NCBI GenBank assembly: GCA_009918675.1
Contig: RGDM01000027.1
Location: forward strand, 1 to 38,892
Reading direction: 5' to 3'
DNA from: a bacterium
GTDB lineage: Bacteria; Bdellovibrionota_B; Oligoflexia; Silvanigrellales; Silvanigrellaceae
Length of the DNA: 38,892 nt
The translations under genes and the position numbers were made by a program. This document shows positions 24,277 through 33,165 of this stretch, in pieces (position 1 is the first letter of the stretch; every line of letters begins with the position of its first letter). Below the pieces are notes generated by a model, which worked only from the letters and a program-made list of their open reading frames with translations, did not search any database and had not been told where the DNA came from.

Positions 24277-26106
24277 TTATTTCATGCTGGCGGCGTTGGC
24301 CTTGAGTTGGCCGTTGGATATGCAGCGCCGCCTTGCGATTTGATTGAGCTTGTCATCCTCTTTGTCTTTTTCCACTGCGGAATCGCCGGTGTGAGTGTCT
24401 GAAGTCTTCCATTCAAAATCCTTCAGGAACTGTTGAAGAACCTTGGCGCGCTCCTCTGATGCGGGCTTGGGAAAAATTTCGCAACCTTTTCCTGCGTCTG
24501 AGATCATGTTGCTTTCCAGAGCGTCGGATTTGTTTTTCAAGACCCAAAATCCATCACCGTCGCTGGAAACTAGTTTTGCAACTGGGGTGTTAGGATCTGA
24601 AGTGTAACCATCTGCAATTCGGTTCTTGGCGATGCATTCTTCGATGCGGCTGTTGAGCGGACCTGTCAGACCACAGGGGTTCCCAACAGAGGCGGCAAAA
24701 TGGATTTTTTCAGCGGCACGAACTTCGTAGGACGTTGAGTCGGAATCTATCCAAAGGGTTTTTCCATCTCGCGCAACTTCACGAATGGTACGTTCAATTC
24801 TTTCGGTGTTGCAGCTGCGATTTCCTCGTCTGTCGCGGTCGGTACAAACTGTGGATTGAAGATCGATTGCAATGTAACTCGACTGTCCTTCAACAATCGT
24901 ACCCTTTTCGAGTTGAGTCTTGCTTGGTGCGGCAGCTGCGAGATTTTTGCAGTTTGCCCAGACGCGTTCGATTTTCTCCTTGCCGCGCTCCGAGAGGAAG
25001 CTGTTTATTTCGGGACACAAGACATCGTCGATACTCTCGGAGGCTTGTAAATCGTCCATGATCAGAAGCTTTTCGGGGACCACAGTTTGTCTGAGTGAGG
25101 AGATTTTGAAATCGGAATCGAATTCGATAAGGTACCTGACGTTCATCCGTTGCTCGGGAGCCATGATGAGTGTGGAACGTGTACCATCGTTTGAGCCATA
25201 CTTTAGCTTAGTTTTCTTCAAGCCCTTTATGTCCATCTTCCAGGTCAATTGCACTTTAAGTTGCACAACCGAGTGCTTTTCTGGGGTCGATTCAAAGCTG
25301 AAAGATGAGTAATCGGGCTTTATTCGAATTTGCTTTTTATCTGAGAGCCATTTTTTGAGCTCGACAATTGAACCTGCGCGAGTGACGTTGTTGCGCGACA
25401 AAAATTCAGCAAGATGAGGCGCAAAGTGTGGGAGAAGGTCGTCGTATTTATGCACAGGTCGCGCTATTTTAGCCTCAAAGGCAGTAAAAAAAGCGCTCGT
25501 TTTTTCAAGCGCCATGTCCCATGCAACGCCGTGTGAGGAGACATTTTCTTTCAGTGACGCAGCAATTCCAATGAGGTCTTCTGGAGTTGAAAAGTTATTG
25601 CCGTCGAGCTTCATCTTTCTCGTGAGCTCACTTTCAACGAGGTGAGAAGTGTCTTTGAGTTTGTTGTTAGAAAGGTCGATGCTTGCAACCTTTTCAAGCG
25701 TGGTTTCTCCGACTTTCAACAACGGAAATAGATCTTCGTCGGAAATGTTATTACCCGACAGATCAAGGTGACCCGACAATGCAAATGCTTTGAGAGGTTC
25801 AAGACTCCGGATACCGGAAGCGGACAAAGACAAATGAGGTAAAGTGTAACAACGCACATCTGCAAAAGTTGACGCGCTGTCTTCACTACTTTTGACTCGT
25901 TGCAGTTTCTTTGATTTTGTTGTCTTGAGTTGAGAGCAGGAATTGACCCCAATCCGCTTGAGGATTGCGGAAAATGTTTTGCCCTCTTCACCCCCTGCCT
26001 TCATCGCAGATTCACAGAGGGGCACTGCGTCTACGTTGCACGCAAATGCGGGCAGCGACAGAGATGAAAGTGCAAAAATGATTGTAAATCTTTGAGCAAA
26101 GTTCAA
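24277..26106 (-). CDS. secreted leucine-rich-repeat protein
   Basis: A 609-residue exported protein. The signal peptide reads NFAQRFTIIFALSSLSLPAFA before C23. After a Cys-containing N-terminal module come leucine-rich repeats (about residues 85-165), such as LSGHLDLSGNNISDEDLFPL and VASIDLSNNKLKD. The remaining 400 residues are unfamiliar and include a Cys-containing part (STVCTDRDRRGNRSC). I chose the TTG at 26106 because GGAGG lies 8 nt upstream and this places the signal peptide at the N-terminus; the longer frame to 26178 buries the signal. LRR modules usually bind proteins. The cell target is unknown. Confidence 0.8.
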   Translation of the reverse strand: MNFAQRFTIIFALSSLSLPAFACNVDAVPLCESAMKAGGEEGKTFSAILKRIGVNSCSQLKTTKSKKLQRVKSSEDSASTFADVRCYTLPHLSLSASGIRSLEPLKAFALSGHLDLSGNNISDEDLFPLLKVGETTLEKVASIDLSNNKLKDTSHLVESELTRKMKLDGNNFSTPEDLIGIAASLKENVSSHGVAWDMALEKTSAFFTAFEAKIARPVHKYDDLLPHFAPHLAEFLSRNNVTRAGSIVELKKWLSDKKQIRIKPDYSSFSFESTPEKHSVVQLKVQLTWKMDIKGLKKTKLKYGSNDGTRSTLIMAPEQRMNVRYLIEFDSDFKISSLRQTVVPEKLLIMDDLQASESIDDVLCPEINSFLSERGKEKIERVWANCKNLAAAAPSKTQLEKGTIVEGQSSYIAIDLQSTVCTDRDRRGNRSCNTERIERTIREVARDGKTLWIDSDSTSYEVRAAEKIHFAASVGNPCGLTGPLNSRIEECIAKNRIADGYTSDPNTPVAKLVSSDGDGFWVLKNKSDALESNMISDAGKGCEIFPKPASEERAKVLQQFLKDFEWKTSDTHTGDSAVEKDKEDDKLNQIARRRCISNGQLKANAASMK

Positions 26107-26369
26107 AGCCACAACCTCCAGCTGAAACTTCTGCCGCGTCCAAATCCCGGCACCCCTCTTATCGGCAGGATGGGCCAACCTTTATGGGTCTTTGAAATGA
26201 TTTTAATCTTGGAATTTCAATCGAGAATTTTTAATGCCGAGGATTATTCGACTCTTGCTCAGGTTTTTCGAAAAACAAAAAATATCAAGTGCTTCCCGCA
26301 CGTCCGAAATTCCCAAGGGAAACGCACGAGAGACATCTTGTAAGAACGCTCAATACAGCGAAGAGAGTC

Positions 26370-26702
26370 TTATTTTAGAGTGGAGCAGCTGAGCCAAGAG
26401 ATGAGCTTTTGGCCATCGGCACTGCTTTTGAAGCTCGCGTTGCCCTCTGGCATTCTCCCGGACGAAACTTCGGAATACACTTTAGTCTTGTTGGACTGCA
26501 ATCCGCTTAAAGTATCGTAGCCCGGGTGACAACCCGCGCATGCGCCGCTTCCGCCTGATGATACAATTGATTTGATATCGGTTGTGAAGCTGAGTGACGA
26601 GTTGCAGTCTGAGGTGCTAGGGCTTGTGGTTGATTCATCTTTCGATTTTCCGCAGGCGGATAAGACAAGCACAGCGGAGACAATATACGAGAGTTTTGGC
26701 AT
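26370..26702 (-). CDS. small cytochrome c-like lipoprotein
   Basis: A 110-residue lipoprotein (VLVLSAC, anchor Cys17) with one haem c motif, C55-AG-C58-H59 in GACAGCHPGYDTLSG, and a later RMPEG segment that could give the distal ligand M83. A Ser/Thr-rich linker follows the lipid anchor. The layout is that of a minimal membrane-tethered cytochrome c that carries electrons in the periplasm. Shine-Dalgarno GAGGAG lies 8 nt before the ATG. It is separated from both neighbours by more than 200 bp, so it is probably monocistronic. Confidence 0.85.
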   Translation of the reverse strand: MPKLSYIVSAVLVLSACGKSKDESTTSPSTSDCNSSLSFTTDIKSIVSSGGSGACAGCHPGYDTLSGLQSNKTKVYSEVSSGRMPEGNASFKSSADGQKLISWLSCSTLK

Positions 26703-26916
26703 GTCAGATTCTCCTCATTTTCTCAGTAACACTCTTCTCGACGTTATCAGAACCACTCGGGCTAGGCTAATCTAACGAGGTTGGTTTTCGTTCGCTTGTT
26801 CAAACAGATCTGACAGCTTAGAAGCCGGATAGGGTCTCAGAACAAAACAAACTTCATTCGGAAATGTGTCGTGGCTTTCATGGATTCTTAGTCCAAGACG
26901 TTGGTCGGCGCGCGAA

Positions 26917-27441
26917 TCAAAATTCGCACTGCATCGGGTCAGTTGATTTGAGATCTCCAATTCGAACTCCCGCTTGAACGAGTCTCAGATGAATTCCAGC
27001 GATGACACTTTCCGGGAGCTCTTTACTGCGAGAAAGAATCCAGATTGGGGAATTGCCAGGCGAAACAACGACCGCGTATTCGTAATTTGGCCCAACTTCT
27101 GTCACGACGTAGTTTACGCCGCCCAAACTTATTGGAAAAAATTTAACCTGCAGTTGTGCAGGTTTGCTCTCATCAAGAATAAGAGCTTTTCCTTCAATCG
27201 TTGAGATGCTGCCGTTGTCTTTGACGCAGGTGTTGGTGACCTTAATGCTGCGAGCATCAATGGCGTCGTACTCCGCCTTTGCGCACTTGCAGGCGCGCTG
27301 GAAGAAGGGATTGGTGGATTCGATTTGGTACCAGGTGCCGAGATATTTTTCGGGTTGGAAACCAGGCGCGCCGGAGAGGTCGACCGCGAACGCTGCGGTT
27401 GGGAAAGCGAGCGATGCAGCAAGAATCCATTTGGCTTTCAT
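26917..27441 (-). CDS. lipocalin family protein (Blc/apolipoprotein D-like)
   Basis: A 174-residue exported lipocalin. A signal peptide (MKAKWILAASLAFPTAAFA) is cut before VDLSG. The lipocalin motif YLGTWYQIESTN is near residue 33, with FFQRACKCAKAEYDA after it. VTEVGPNYEYAVVVSP and a WILSRSKELPE block near the end match bacterial lipocalins. There is no lipobox, unlike Escherichia coli Blc, so it is likely soluble in the periplasm. Such proteins bind lipids or other hydrophobic molecules. The start at 27441 follows AGGAGG; the longer frame to 27480 is not used. It lies 56 bp after the bufferin-like gene, probably in one transcript. Confidence 0.9.
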   Translation of the reverse strand: MKAKWILAASLAFPTAAFAVDLSGAPGFQPEKYLGTWYQIESTNPFFQRACKCAKAEYDAIDARSIKVTNTCVKDNGSISTIEGKALILDESKPAQLQVKFFPISLGGVNYVVTEVGPNYEYAVVVSPGNSPIWILSRSKELPESVIAGIHLRLVQAGVRIGDLKSTDPMQCEF

Positions 27442-27497
27442 AGAGCCTCCTAAAGAGAAATGAAGTGCGAGAACGCTCATAATGCAGCGAATTCAAA

Positions 27498-27893
27498 TTA
27501 AGCTTTGATAATTTTCAGAGTCTCTTTTTTCGTTTTTGTGTCTGTCTTTTTCTCAAACACAAAGCCACCTGAAGAGAAGCAGTCGAGCGTTGTGGCCTTC
27601 TTAATAAATTCAAGATTGCCGTCTTTAGCGCCGCAGCCATTCATTCCTGCGCATTCATGTGGCTTTGCATTCTTGAATTTATTCTTGAAAACCTGATTGG
27701 CCACCTTAATTTGCTCTTTTGTTACAGCACAATTGCCAGTGCCTTTGCAGGTGTTGATGCCAAAGCAAATAACTCCAGTGCCGTCTGCGTGTGCGAGAGC
27801 CGGAGCAGCTGATTCATTTGCGGCGTGTGCCATCATTGAGCCAGAGGCAAATCCTAATGAGGCGGCAGAAAGCAAAGATTTTTTCAGTGACAT
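27498..27893 (-). CDS. Cys-rich secreted protein, bufferin (BufA2)-like
   Basis: A 131-residue exported protein with a signal peptide ending near AHA (24). Six cysteines (C43, C49, C55, C81, C87, C105) lie in ICFGINTCKGTGNC and HECAGMNGCGAKDG, a pattern that resembles BufA2-type periplasmic bufferins: C-[YF]-G-[IV]-N-x-C-K-G. Bufferins are ribosomal peptides modified by BufB/BufC to bind copper; no bufB or bufC gene is in the window. The 25-residue insert between the two Cys blocks is longer than in the bufferins I recall. Shine-Dalgarno AGGAGAG precedes the ATG at 27893. It is probably co-transcribed with the lipocalin. Confidence 0.65.
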   Translation of the reverse strand: MSLKKSLLSAASLGFASGSMMAHAANESAAPALAHADGTGVICFGINTCKGTGNCAVTKEQIKVANQVFKNKFKNAKPHECAGMNGCGAKDGNLEFIKKATTLDCFSSGGFVFEKKTDTKTKKETLKIIKA

Positions 27894-28046
27894 AAAGAGC
27901 TCTCCTACTTTATTTCTTGGCACTTCAGTGAAGTGTTCAAAGCGCTCGGGATACTATCAAACTATTTCCCGACTTTCTGCAAATTGAGGGAAAAAAAGCG
28001 AAATTGATAAAGGCCTTTTTTTACTGAATTTTTACACGGACGGCAA

Positions 28047-29147
28047 TCATTCTTCGAGGGCGAGCGTTGGCTCTTCCCAGACAGTCAGGTTTCGTTTCTC
28101 CAGATTCGAAACACTGAGCCCGAGCAGGCGAATTTTGCGCTGACCCGCCTCCGTCTTTTCCAAAAGCATTTCTCGCGCAGCAGAAAATAATTCTTCGCTG
28201 GCGACAGCTCCTGCCTGCACACTTTTACTGCGCGTGACTTGCTGAAAATCGCCGTACTTGACTTTGAGGGTAATCGTTCGCCCTTGCAACGCTTTTCTCT
28301 CCAGATCTGCGGAGACTTTCTTCGCGAGCAGCGAAAGTTCTTCTAAAAGCGCAGGCAGGCTGGTGAGATCGTGCGCAAAAGTTTCCTCGCGTCCAAGTGA
28401 TTTGCGTGTTCGGTGAGGATGAACCCGCCGATCGTCGATGCCTTGCGCCGCAGAGAAGATCCAGTGGGCAAACGAGCCCATGGCGTGTTCAAGGCGCAGG
28501 AAGGGTGTGTTTAGAACATCATCACAGGTGCGAATGCCGATTTCGTTGAGTCTTTTTTCTGTGGCAGGGCCTACGCCAAAGATCTTTCTCACTTCAAGCT
28601 GGCGCATAAACTCTGCAACTTTTTCTGGGGGAACGACGGTTAGCCCTGCGGGCTTACGAAAGTCGGATGCTATTTTTGCGACGAGTTTATTTGGTCCAAC
28701 GCCAACAGAGCACGATAATTTGAGTTCATCTCGAACGGCGGCCTGTATTTGTTTACCGATTTGCGATGCGTACAGGCCTGAGGTGTTGCTTGTGACATCA
28801 AGAAAGGCTTCATCCAGAGACAGTGGCTCGATGAGATCGGTGAAGCGCGAAAAAATGGCGCGGATTTCCCGCGATACCGACGAATATTTATCAAAATTTG
28901 GATACATAAAGACAGCATCAGGACAAAGTCGATACGCCTTTGCGCACGACATTGCCGAACGTATCCCGAATTTTCGAGCTTCGTAGCTCGCGGTGCAAAC
29001 AACCGCACGCGACTGCGGAGAGCCACCGATGACAAGTGGTTTTCCTACCAATGCCGGGTTGTCGCGGATCTCGACCGATGCATAAAAGGCATCCATGTCA
29101 ACATGGATGATTTTACGTTTTAGCAGAGATGGATGTACGTCGCTCAA
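28047..29147 (-). CDS. dinB: DNA polymerase IV (Y-family)
   Basis: A 366-residue translesion DNA polymerase. The catalytic acidic residues are D17 in HVDMDAFYASVE and D112-E113 in LSLDEAFLDV. SYEARKFGIRSAM and SVGVGPNKLVAKIASD are typical Y-family blocks. A helix-hairpin-helix (IFGVGPATEKRLNEIGI) and the little-finger domain follow. Length is normal for DinB. The start is a TTG at 29147 with AGGGA 7 nt upstream; the first internal ATG would remove the active site. I see no E. coli-type LexA box in the 146-bp promoter gap shared with sbtA. The extreme C-terminus holds no clear beta-clamp motif that I can confirm. Confidence 0.93.
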   Translation of the reverse strand: MSDVHPSLLKRKIIHVDMDAFYASVEIRDNPALVGKPLVIGGSPQSRAVVCTASYEARKFGIRSAMSCAKAYRLCPDAVFMYPNFDKYSSVSREIRAIFSRFTDLIEPLSLDEAFLDVTSNTSGLYASQIGKQIQAAVRDELKLSCSVGVGPNKLVAKIASDFRKPAGLTVVPPEKVAEFMRQLEVRKIFGVGPATEKRLNEIGIRTCDDVLNTPFLRLEHAMGSFAHWIFSAAQGIDDRRVHPHRTRKSLGREETFAHDLTSLPALLEELSLLAKKVSADLERKALQGRTITLKVKYGDFQQVTRSKSVQAGAVASEELFSAAREMLLEKTEAGQRKIRLLGLSVSNLEKRNLTVWEEPTLALEE

Positions 29148-29293
29148 GTGAAATTCCCTGGCCTGTTGAAAGATCCCGACCCGAATTTAGCTCACACTAA
29201 CACAGGATGAATTGATAAAAAAAGACAGATTCAGTAAGACTCCAATCAACGAAGCTTAAGCAACACCTCATTTGGGGTTGGAGTCGACGAGTT

Positions 29294-30292
29294 ATGATTT
29301 CTGTTGATGCTTTTGGTGCTGTTCAGGCCAACTTGCTTTCGCCGGTTGTGCTCTGCTTTTTCCTGGGCTGTGTTTCGACCTTGGTCAAAAGTGACCTACG
29401 CATTCCTGAGTCTGTTTATTCTTTGCTGACCATCTATCTGTTGTTCGCATTGGGCCTCAAGGGTGGAGTTGAGCTTTCGCACGCTGACCTTGGCTCTGTT
29501 TGGAAGCCCGCGCTTGCCACACTAGGGTTAGGATTGTTGACCCCCCTGATCGCTTATTTTGTTGCACGTACTTTTGGCAAGCTGAGCGTGCCCGATGCTG
29601 CGGCCTTGGCGGCGCACTATGGTTCTGTGTCGGTTGTCACGTTTATTGCCACGCAAGCTTTTTTGAACAGTCTCAATATTGCTTTTGAAGGCTTCCTTTC
29701 AACTCTAGTTGTTATTCTTGAGGCACCCGCGATTTTGGTCAGTTTGCTGCTCGCGCGACTCAAGTCTTCGAAGGAAGAGGCCTCCGACTGGTCTGCGCTT
29801 CGCTCCGCATTGCATGAAATTCTTTCTGGTCGAAGCTTGCTTCTTCTTATTGGTGGTCTCGTGATTGGGGCATTGAGTGGGCCTGCGGGTTACGCCCGTG
29901 TTGAGCCCCTTTTTGGCGCGCCCTTTCAGGGTGTGGTTGCACTCTTCTTGCTCGAAATGGGGATTGTTGCCTCGAAGCGTTTCCGAGATCTGAAGAAGGT
30001 TGGCGTGTTTGTTGTTCTTTTTGGAACGATTATTCCCGTCATCAACGGCATTCTTGGGTCTATTCTTGGTCACGTGGCGGGTCTTAGCTTGGGCGGCACG
30101 GTTGTGTTGAGCACTTTGGCAGCAAGCGCTTCTTATATTGCAGCGCCAGCTGCTGTTCGCGTTGCTTTGCCTGAGGCAAATCCAGGACTTTATTTGACGT
30201 CTGCCTTGACGGTGACATTTCCATTCAACCTTGTGATTGGTATTCCATTGTATCTGAAAATTGCCCATTACCTGAAGGACCTCATACCATGA
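29294..30292 (+). CDS. sbtA: sodium-dependent bicarbonate transporter, SbtA family
   Basis: A 332-residue membrane permease of the SbtA family, which imports bicarbonate with sodium. About ten hydrophobic segments are seen. Family-like blocks include LLFALGLKGGVELS near 50, AAHYGSVSVVTFIAT near 105, LLEMGIVASKRF near 217 and the C-terminal SASYIAAPAAVR and LTSALTVTFPFNLVIGIPLY. A cytoplasmic loop (KSSKEEASDWSAL) divides two halves. It heads an operon with a PII-like gene and a Nudix gene, each joined by a 4-nt ATGA overlap. No carboxysome or Rubisco gene is in the window, so the bicarbonate is more likely used by anaplerotic carboxylases. Confidence 0.9.
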   Translation: MISVDAFGAVQANLLSPVVLCFFLGCVSTLVKSDLRIPESVYSLLTIYLLFALGLKGGVELSHADLGSVWKPALATLGLGLLTPLIAYFVARTFGKLSVPDAAALAAHYGSVSVVTFIATQAFLNSLNIAFEGFLSTLVVILEAPAILVSLLLARLKSSKEEASDWSALRSALHEILSGRSLLLLIGGLVIGALSGPAGYARVEPLFGAPFQGVVALFLLEMGIVASKRFRDLKKVGVFVVLFGTIIPVINGILGSILGHVAGLSLGGTVVLSTLAASASYIAAPAAVRVALPEANPGLYLTSALTVTFPFNLVIGIPLYLKIAHYLKDLIP

Positions 30293-30618
30293 CCCAGACA
30301 CTGACCCCGATGAAGCTCATCTCGATGACCTGTGAACACTCGGTCGCTCAGCGTGCGATGGATCTTTTGCAGACGTTGGGTGTGCGCAGTGTGCGTGCCA
30401 GTGAAATTCGCGTTGAAGAATTTGGCAATGAGACTGTTGTTGATTTACTTGAGTCTCAAGTAAAGCTCGAGTTCCTTGTGCGACCCGAGATGGTGAGCAA
30501 TCTTCTGAATCAGTTTTCTGCAAAATTCCTGACGCGGTTTGACGTTGGTTTTTACGTCACTGATGCGCAAGTGTTACGTCCCGAAATATTTTGTACCTCA
30601 GAATCCACAGCAAAATGA
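30289..30618 (+). CDS. SbtB-like PII-family regulator
   Basis: A 109-residue small protein that overlaps the sbtA stop by ATGA. It has a PII-like alternation (MKLISMTCEHSVAQRAMDLL, then VRSVRASEIRVEEFGNETVV, then KLEFLVRPEMVSNLLNQF) and an ending with FDVGFYVTDAQVLRPEIF. In cyanobacteria the SbtB partner binds adenine nucleotides and controls SbtA. The C-terminal cysteine loop seen in several cyanobacterial SbtB proteins is not visible here, so redox control through it is unlikely. Position and overlap argue strongly that it regulates the transporter. Confidence 0.83.
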   Translation: MTQTLTPMKLISMTCEHSVAQRAMDLLQTLGVRSVRASEIRVEEFGNETVVDLLESQVKLEFLVRPEMVSNLLNQFSAKFLTRFDVGFYVTDAQVLRPEIFCTSESTAK

Positions 30619-31046
30619 ACAAAACCTTGCGCGAACGAGTGAGTATTGTTGTTGTTCATCAAGGAAAGATCCTTGGTTTTCATGCCGAAGATCCGCAAAA
30701 CAAGAAAATGTATTTTTTTATTCCAGGGGGGCGCATTGAAGATGGCGAGAGCGCTCTCGAGGCCGCTCAGCGCGAAACCTTCGAAGAGACTGGGTATCGA
30801 ATTGAGGTTCTTGAAGAGTCTGTGATCAGGCGACGCTATGATTTTGAGTGGGATGGCCGAGTGTTTGACTGCATCACACTTTTTTTTGCAGGACGCCTGA
30901 TCTCAGAAGATGCAGAACAAGTTCGAGACGCCGATTATCATCGTGGCGCAGCATGGGTTTCGCTTGCAGAGGTCGATGAGATCTTCGCTTATCACAAAGA
31001 CATCCTTGAACCGGTGAAGGCATTGCTTAAATTGGCTGAGAAATAA
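30615..31046 (+). CDS. Nudix hydrolase
   Basis: A 143-residue pyrophosphohydrolase. The Nudix box is complete at residues 38-61: GGRIEDGES followed by EAAQRETFEETGY, matching GX5EX7REUXEEXGU. A typical N-terminal strand (SIVVVHQGKILGF) precedes it. Its ATG overlaps the TGA of the PII-like gene by 4 nt, so it is the third gene of the sbtA operon. Substrate is unknown; a link to adenine nucleotides sensed by SbtB is an attractive guess only. The longer frame starting at 30591 is not supported by a ribosome site. Confidence 0.88.
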   Translation: MNKTLRERVSIVVVHQGKILGFHAEDPQNKKMYFFIPGGRIEDGESALEAAQRETFEETGYRIEVLEESVIRRRYDFEWDGRVFDCITLFFAGRLISEDAEQVRDADYHRGAAWVSLAEVDEIFAYHKDILEPVKALLKLAEK

Positions 31047-31418
31047 TTCTCTCGACAATTTTACATTTTCCAATCCTCTGAAACCGTGTTGAAAGTCTAA
31101 TTTCAAAATAATTAGATTCCTTAAATATGCTTCGATCTCGAGAAGCGTGCAGATGTTGAATTGCGCCAATTCCTGACGCACCGGACACGGAAAAAGTCAT
31201 CTGCAACTCACAAAATTGAATCATTCTCGTCCGCTATAAGATTTGGCAGGTCCAGCAAAGGGCGAGAATTTTCTTGACCGCCCCCCTACTCTGTGGAACG
31301 TCTCGGGCAGCTCTGCGGCAAAAGGTGCTGCAAAGACTTCTTTTTTCACTTCAAATCCGCTCCCGAAGTGAACACCACAGAAAGCCATTGTGTGAACACA
31401 ACTGAACTTGCCTCCGAA
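31047..31418. other. long gap and leader upstream of the DEAD-box helicase
   Basis: About 370 bp. It holds a 7-bp A/T-rich hairpin (31096-31116) and a C6 run near 31282. Cold-inducible DEAD-box helicase genes often have long leaders, so part of this may be 5' untranslated RNA. No gene is seen. Confidence 0.45.
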
Positions 31419-33089
31419 ATGACTGTTGCGTCTGAATCTCAAGAGAACAAAACCGCGAAGGCTGCAAGCCCCCGCGATGTTCTCGAGAATTTTGAATCGC
31501 TGCCGCAGGCTTTGCGTTCCGCTTTGGCTGCTCAGGGCATTACAGAGCCAACTGCGATTCAGGCACAGGCGATTCCTGCTGCTCTCACGGGTCGAGATGT
31601 TCTTGCTCAGTCGAGCACAGGTTCAGGAAAAACCCTTGCTTTCTCTATCCCCGTTGCGTTGCGCCTAAAGAAACACGGCGGGCTGCGCGCTCTTATTTTG
31701 ACTCCCACCCGTGAGCTCGCGACTCAGGTCGCAACAGTTCTTGAAACAACGCTGTCTTCCTTGCAATTGCGCACGCTGGCTATCACGGGTGGTGCGAGCT
31801 ACTCGCGGCAAAAACGCGCACTGAATGAAGGCGTCGATATTGTTGTTGGAACTCCGGGCCGCATGACCGACCTTCTTGCGCAAGGTGCTTTGGATCTTGC
31901 TCAAATCGAATCGTTTGTTCTTGATGAAGTCGATCAAATGCTCGACTTTGGCTTCGCCGAAGACCTCGAAAAAATTCGTACACAGCTTTCTGAAAAAGCG
32001 CAGACGTTGTTCTTCTCTGCGACTCTGAGTCCTGAAATTCGTGCACTCGCGCGCAAAACTTTGAAAAATCCAATTGAAGTCAACATCACTTCAGCAGGCG
32101 GCCAGTCGCCTTCAACCATTCGCCATGGATACCTCGAAGTGCGCGGATTCGCCGAACAGAAAGCGCTGATCAACGCCTTGTTGTTCCACAACCCCGTGCA
32201 GGCGATGGTGTTTTGTAAAACACGTCAAGAATGTGCAGATCTCACCGACGCATTAATGCGTCGTGGGTTTGATGCAGCTGCTCTGCATGGTGATCTCACC
32301 CAGCAGGAACGCAACCAGACCATGGAACGTTTCCGGGAAAAGAAACTCAAGTATCTGATCGCAACAAACGTTGCAGCGCGCGGGATTGACGTTCAAGATC
32401 TTCCTCTTGTGGTGAACTTTAATGTGCCATTTGATCTTGAAAGCTATACCCACCGTGTGGGCCGAACCGGCCGTAATGGTGCAGAAGGCCAGGCATGGAC
32501 AATCGTTACTCCGTCATCGAGCCGATCGTATGAATTCATCATGCGCAAGTTGAAATTGAATCCGGAAGTGATTGGTGTTCCCTCGTGTGCAGAGGTCATT
32601 CACAGGTCTGCTGAAATGCTGTTGAGTGAATTGAAAGACGTACGCGAGAAGCCTGCGAGCAAAACCGTTCTAAAGGCAGTTGACCGAACTTTGGCAACTT
32701 TGAGTGGCGAGGAAAAGGATGCAATTCTTCGCGAGATGATGTCGCGCCGCTTGGAAAAACTTGATGTTTATTACAATGACGACATTGTTGTGCACAAGCC
32801 ACTTGTAAATCTCAAAGGAGATTTCAAAGAGCGTTCATGGAAAGACCGAGGAAATTCTGGTGGCTCGCGCGATCGCGGCGACAGAAACGGTAAACCAAAA
32901 TTTGGTAACAAATTTTCGCGTGGCGGAGGTTCAGGAAAACCTGGTAAGTTTGCTGGGCCTGGTGCTGGCGGCGGCTTTGGAAAATCCAAAGGCAATTTCT
33001 CCGATAAAAAGCCGGGAGGCTTCAAAGGCAAGCCTTTTTCTTCGGGTGAAAAGCATTCAGACTCAAGAGGATCTGCTCAGCAGTCCTGA
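31419..33089 (+). CDS. DEAD-box ATP-dependent RNA helicase
   Basis: A 556-residue RNA helicase. In order: Q motif region GITEPTAIQAQAIP (Q48), motif I SSTGSGKT, PTRELA, TPGR, motif II D169-E170-V171-D172 (DEVD instead of DEAD), SAT at 200-202, and HRVGRTGR near residue 345. The basic/Gly-rich tail (from about 465; RGNSGGSRDRGDRNGK, then GGGSGKPGKF) is of the RNA-binding RGG kind. It unwinds short RNA duplexes in ribosome assembly or mRNA decay. The start is uncertain: the frame is open to 31293, but the 42 extra residues (Cys/Phe-rich) look unlike the family, so I take the ATG at 31419, which has no clear ribosome site. Confidence 0.9.
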   Translation: MTVASESQENKTAKAASPRDVLENFESLPQALRSALAAQGITEPTAIQAQAIPAALTGRDVLAQSSTGSGKTLAFSIPVALRLKKHGGLRALILTPTRELATQVATVLETTLSSLQLRTLAITGGASYSRQKRALNEGVDIVVGTPGRMTDLLAQGALDLAQIESFVLDEVDQMLDFGFAEDLEKIRTQLSEKAQTLFFSATLSPEIRALARKTLKNPIEVNITSAGGQSPSTIRHGYLEVRGFAEQKALINALLFHNPVQAMVFCKTRQECADLTDALMRRGFDAAALHGDLTQQERNQTMERFREKKLKYLIATNVAARGIDVQDLPLVVNFNVPFDLESYTHRVGRTGRNGAEGQAWTIVTPSSSRSYEFIMRKLKLNPEVIGVPSCAEVIHRSAEMLLSELKDVREKPASKTVLKAVDRTLATLSGEEKDAILREMMSRRLEKLDVYYNDDIVVHKPLVNLKGDFKERSWKDRGNSGGSRDRGDRNGKPKFGNKFSRGGGSGKPGKFAGPGAGGGFGKSKGNFSDKKPGGFKGKPFSSGEKHSDSRGSAQQS

Positions 33090-33130
33090 GAGTTCCAACT
33101 GCAAAATGCGCACTGCCGAAAAAGTGATGA

Positions 33131-33165
33131 AGCCGTTCTCCTGGTGAGAGCGGCTCTTCTTTTTT
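33131..33165 (+). terminator. Rho-independent terminator after the helicase gene
   Basis: AGCCGTTCTC (33131-33140) pairs with GAGAGCGGCT (33146-33155) using one G-U pair, across a 5-nt loop, followed by CTTC and a T-rich tail to 33165. The tail overlaps the stop codon of the converging DUF2231 gene. Confidence 0.85.

Noticed and set aside
31096..31116. 7-bp A/T-rich hairpin in the helicase leader
   Set aside because: Too weak and without a T-run; chance occurrence in AT-rich DNA is likely.
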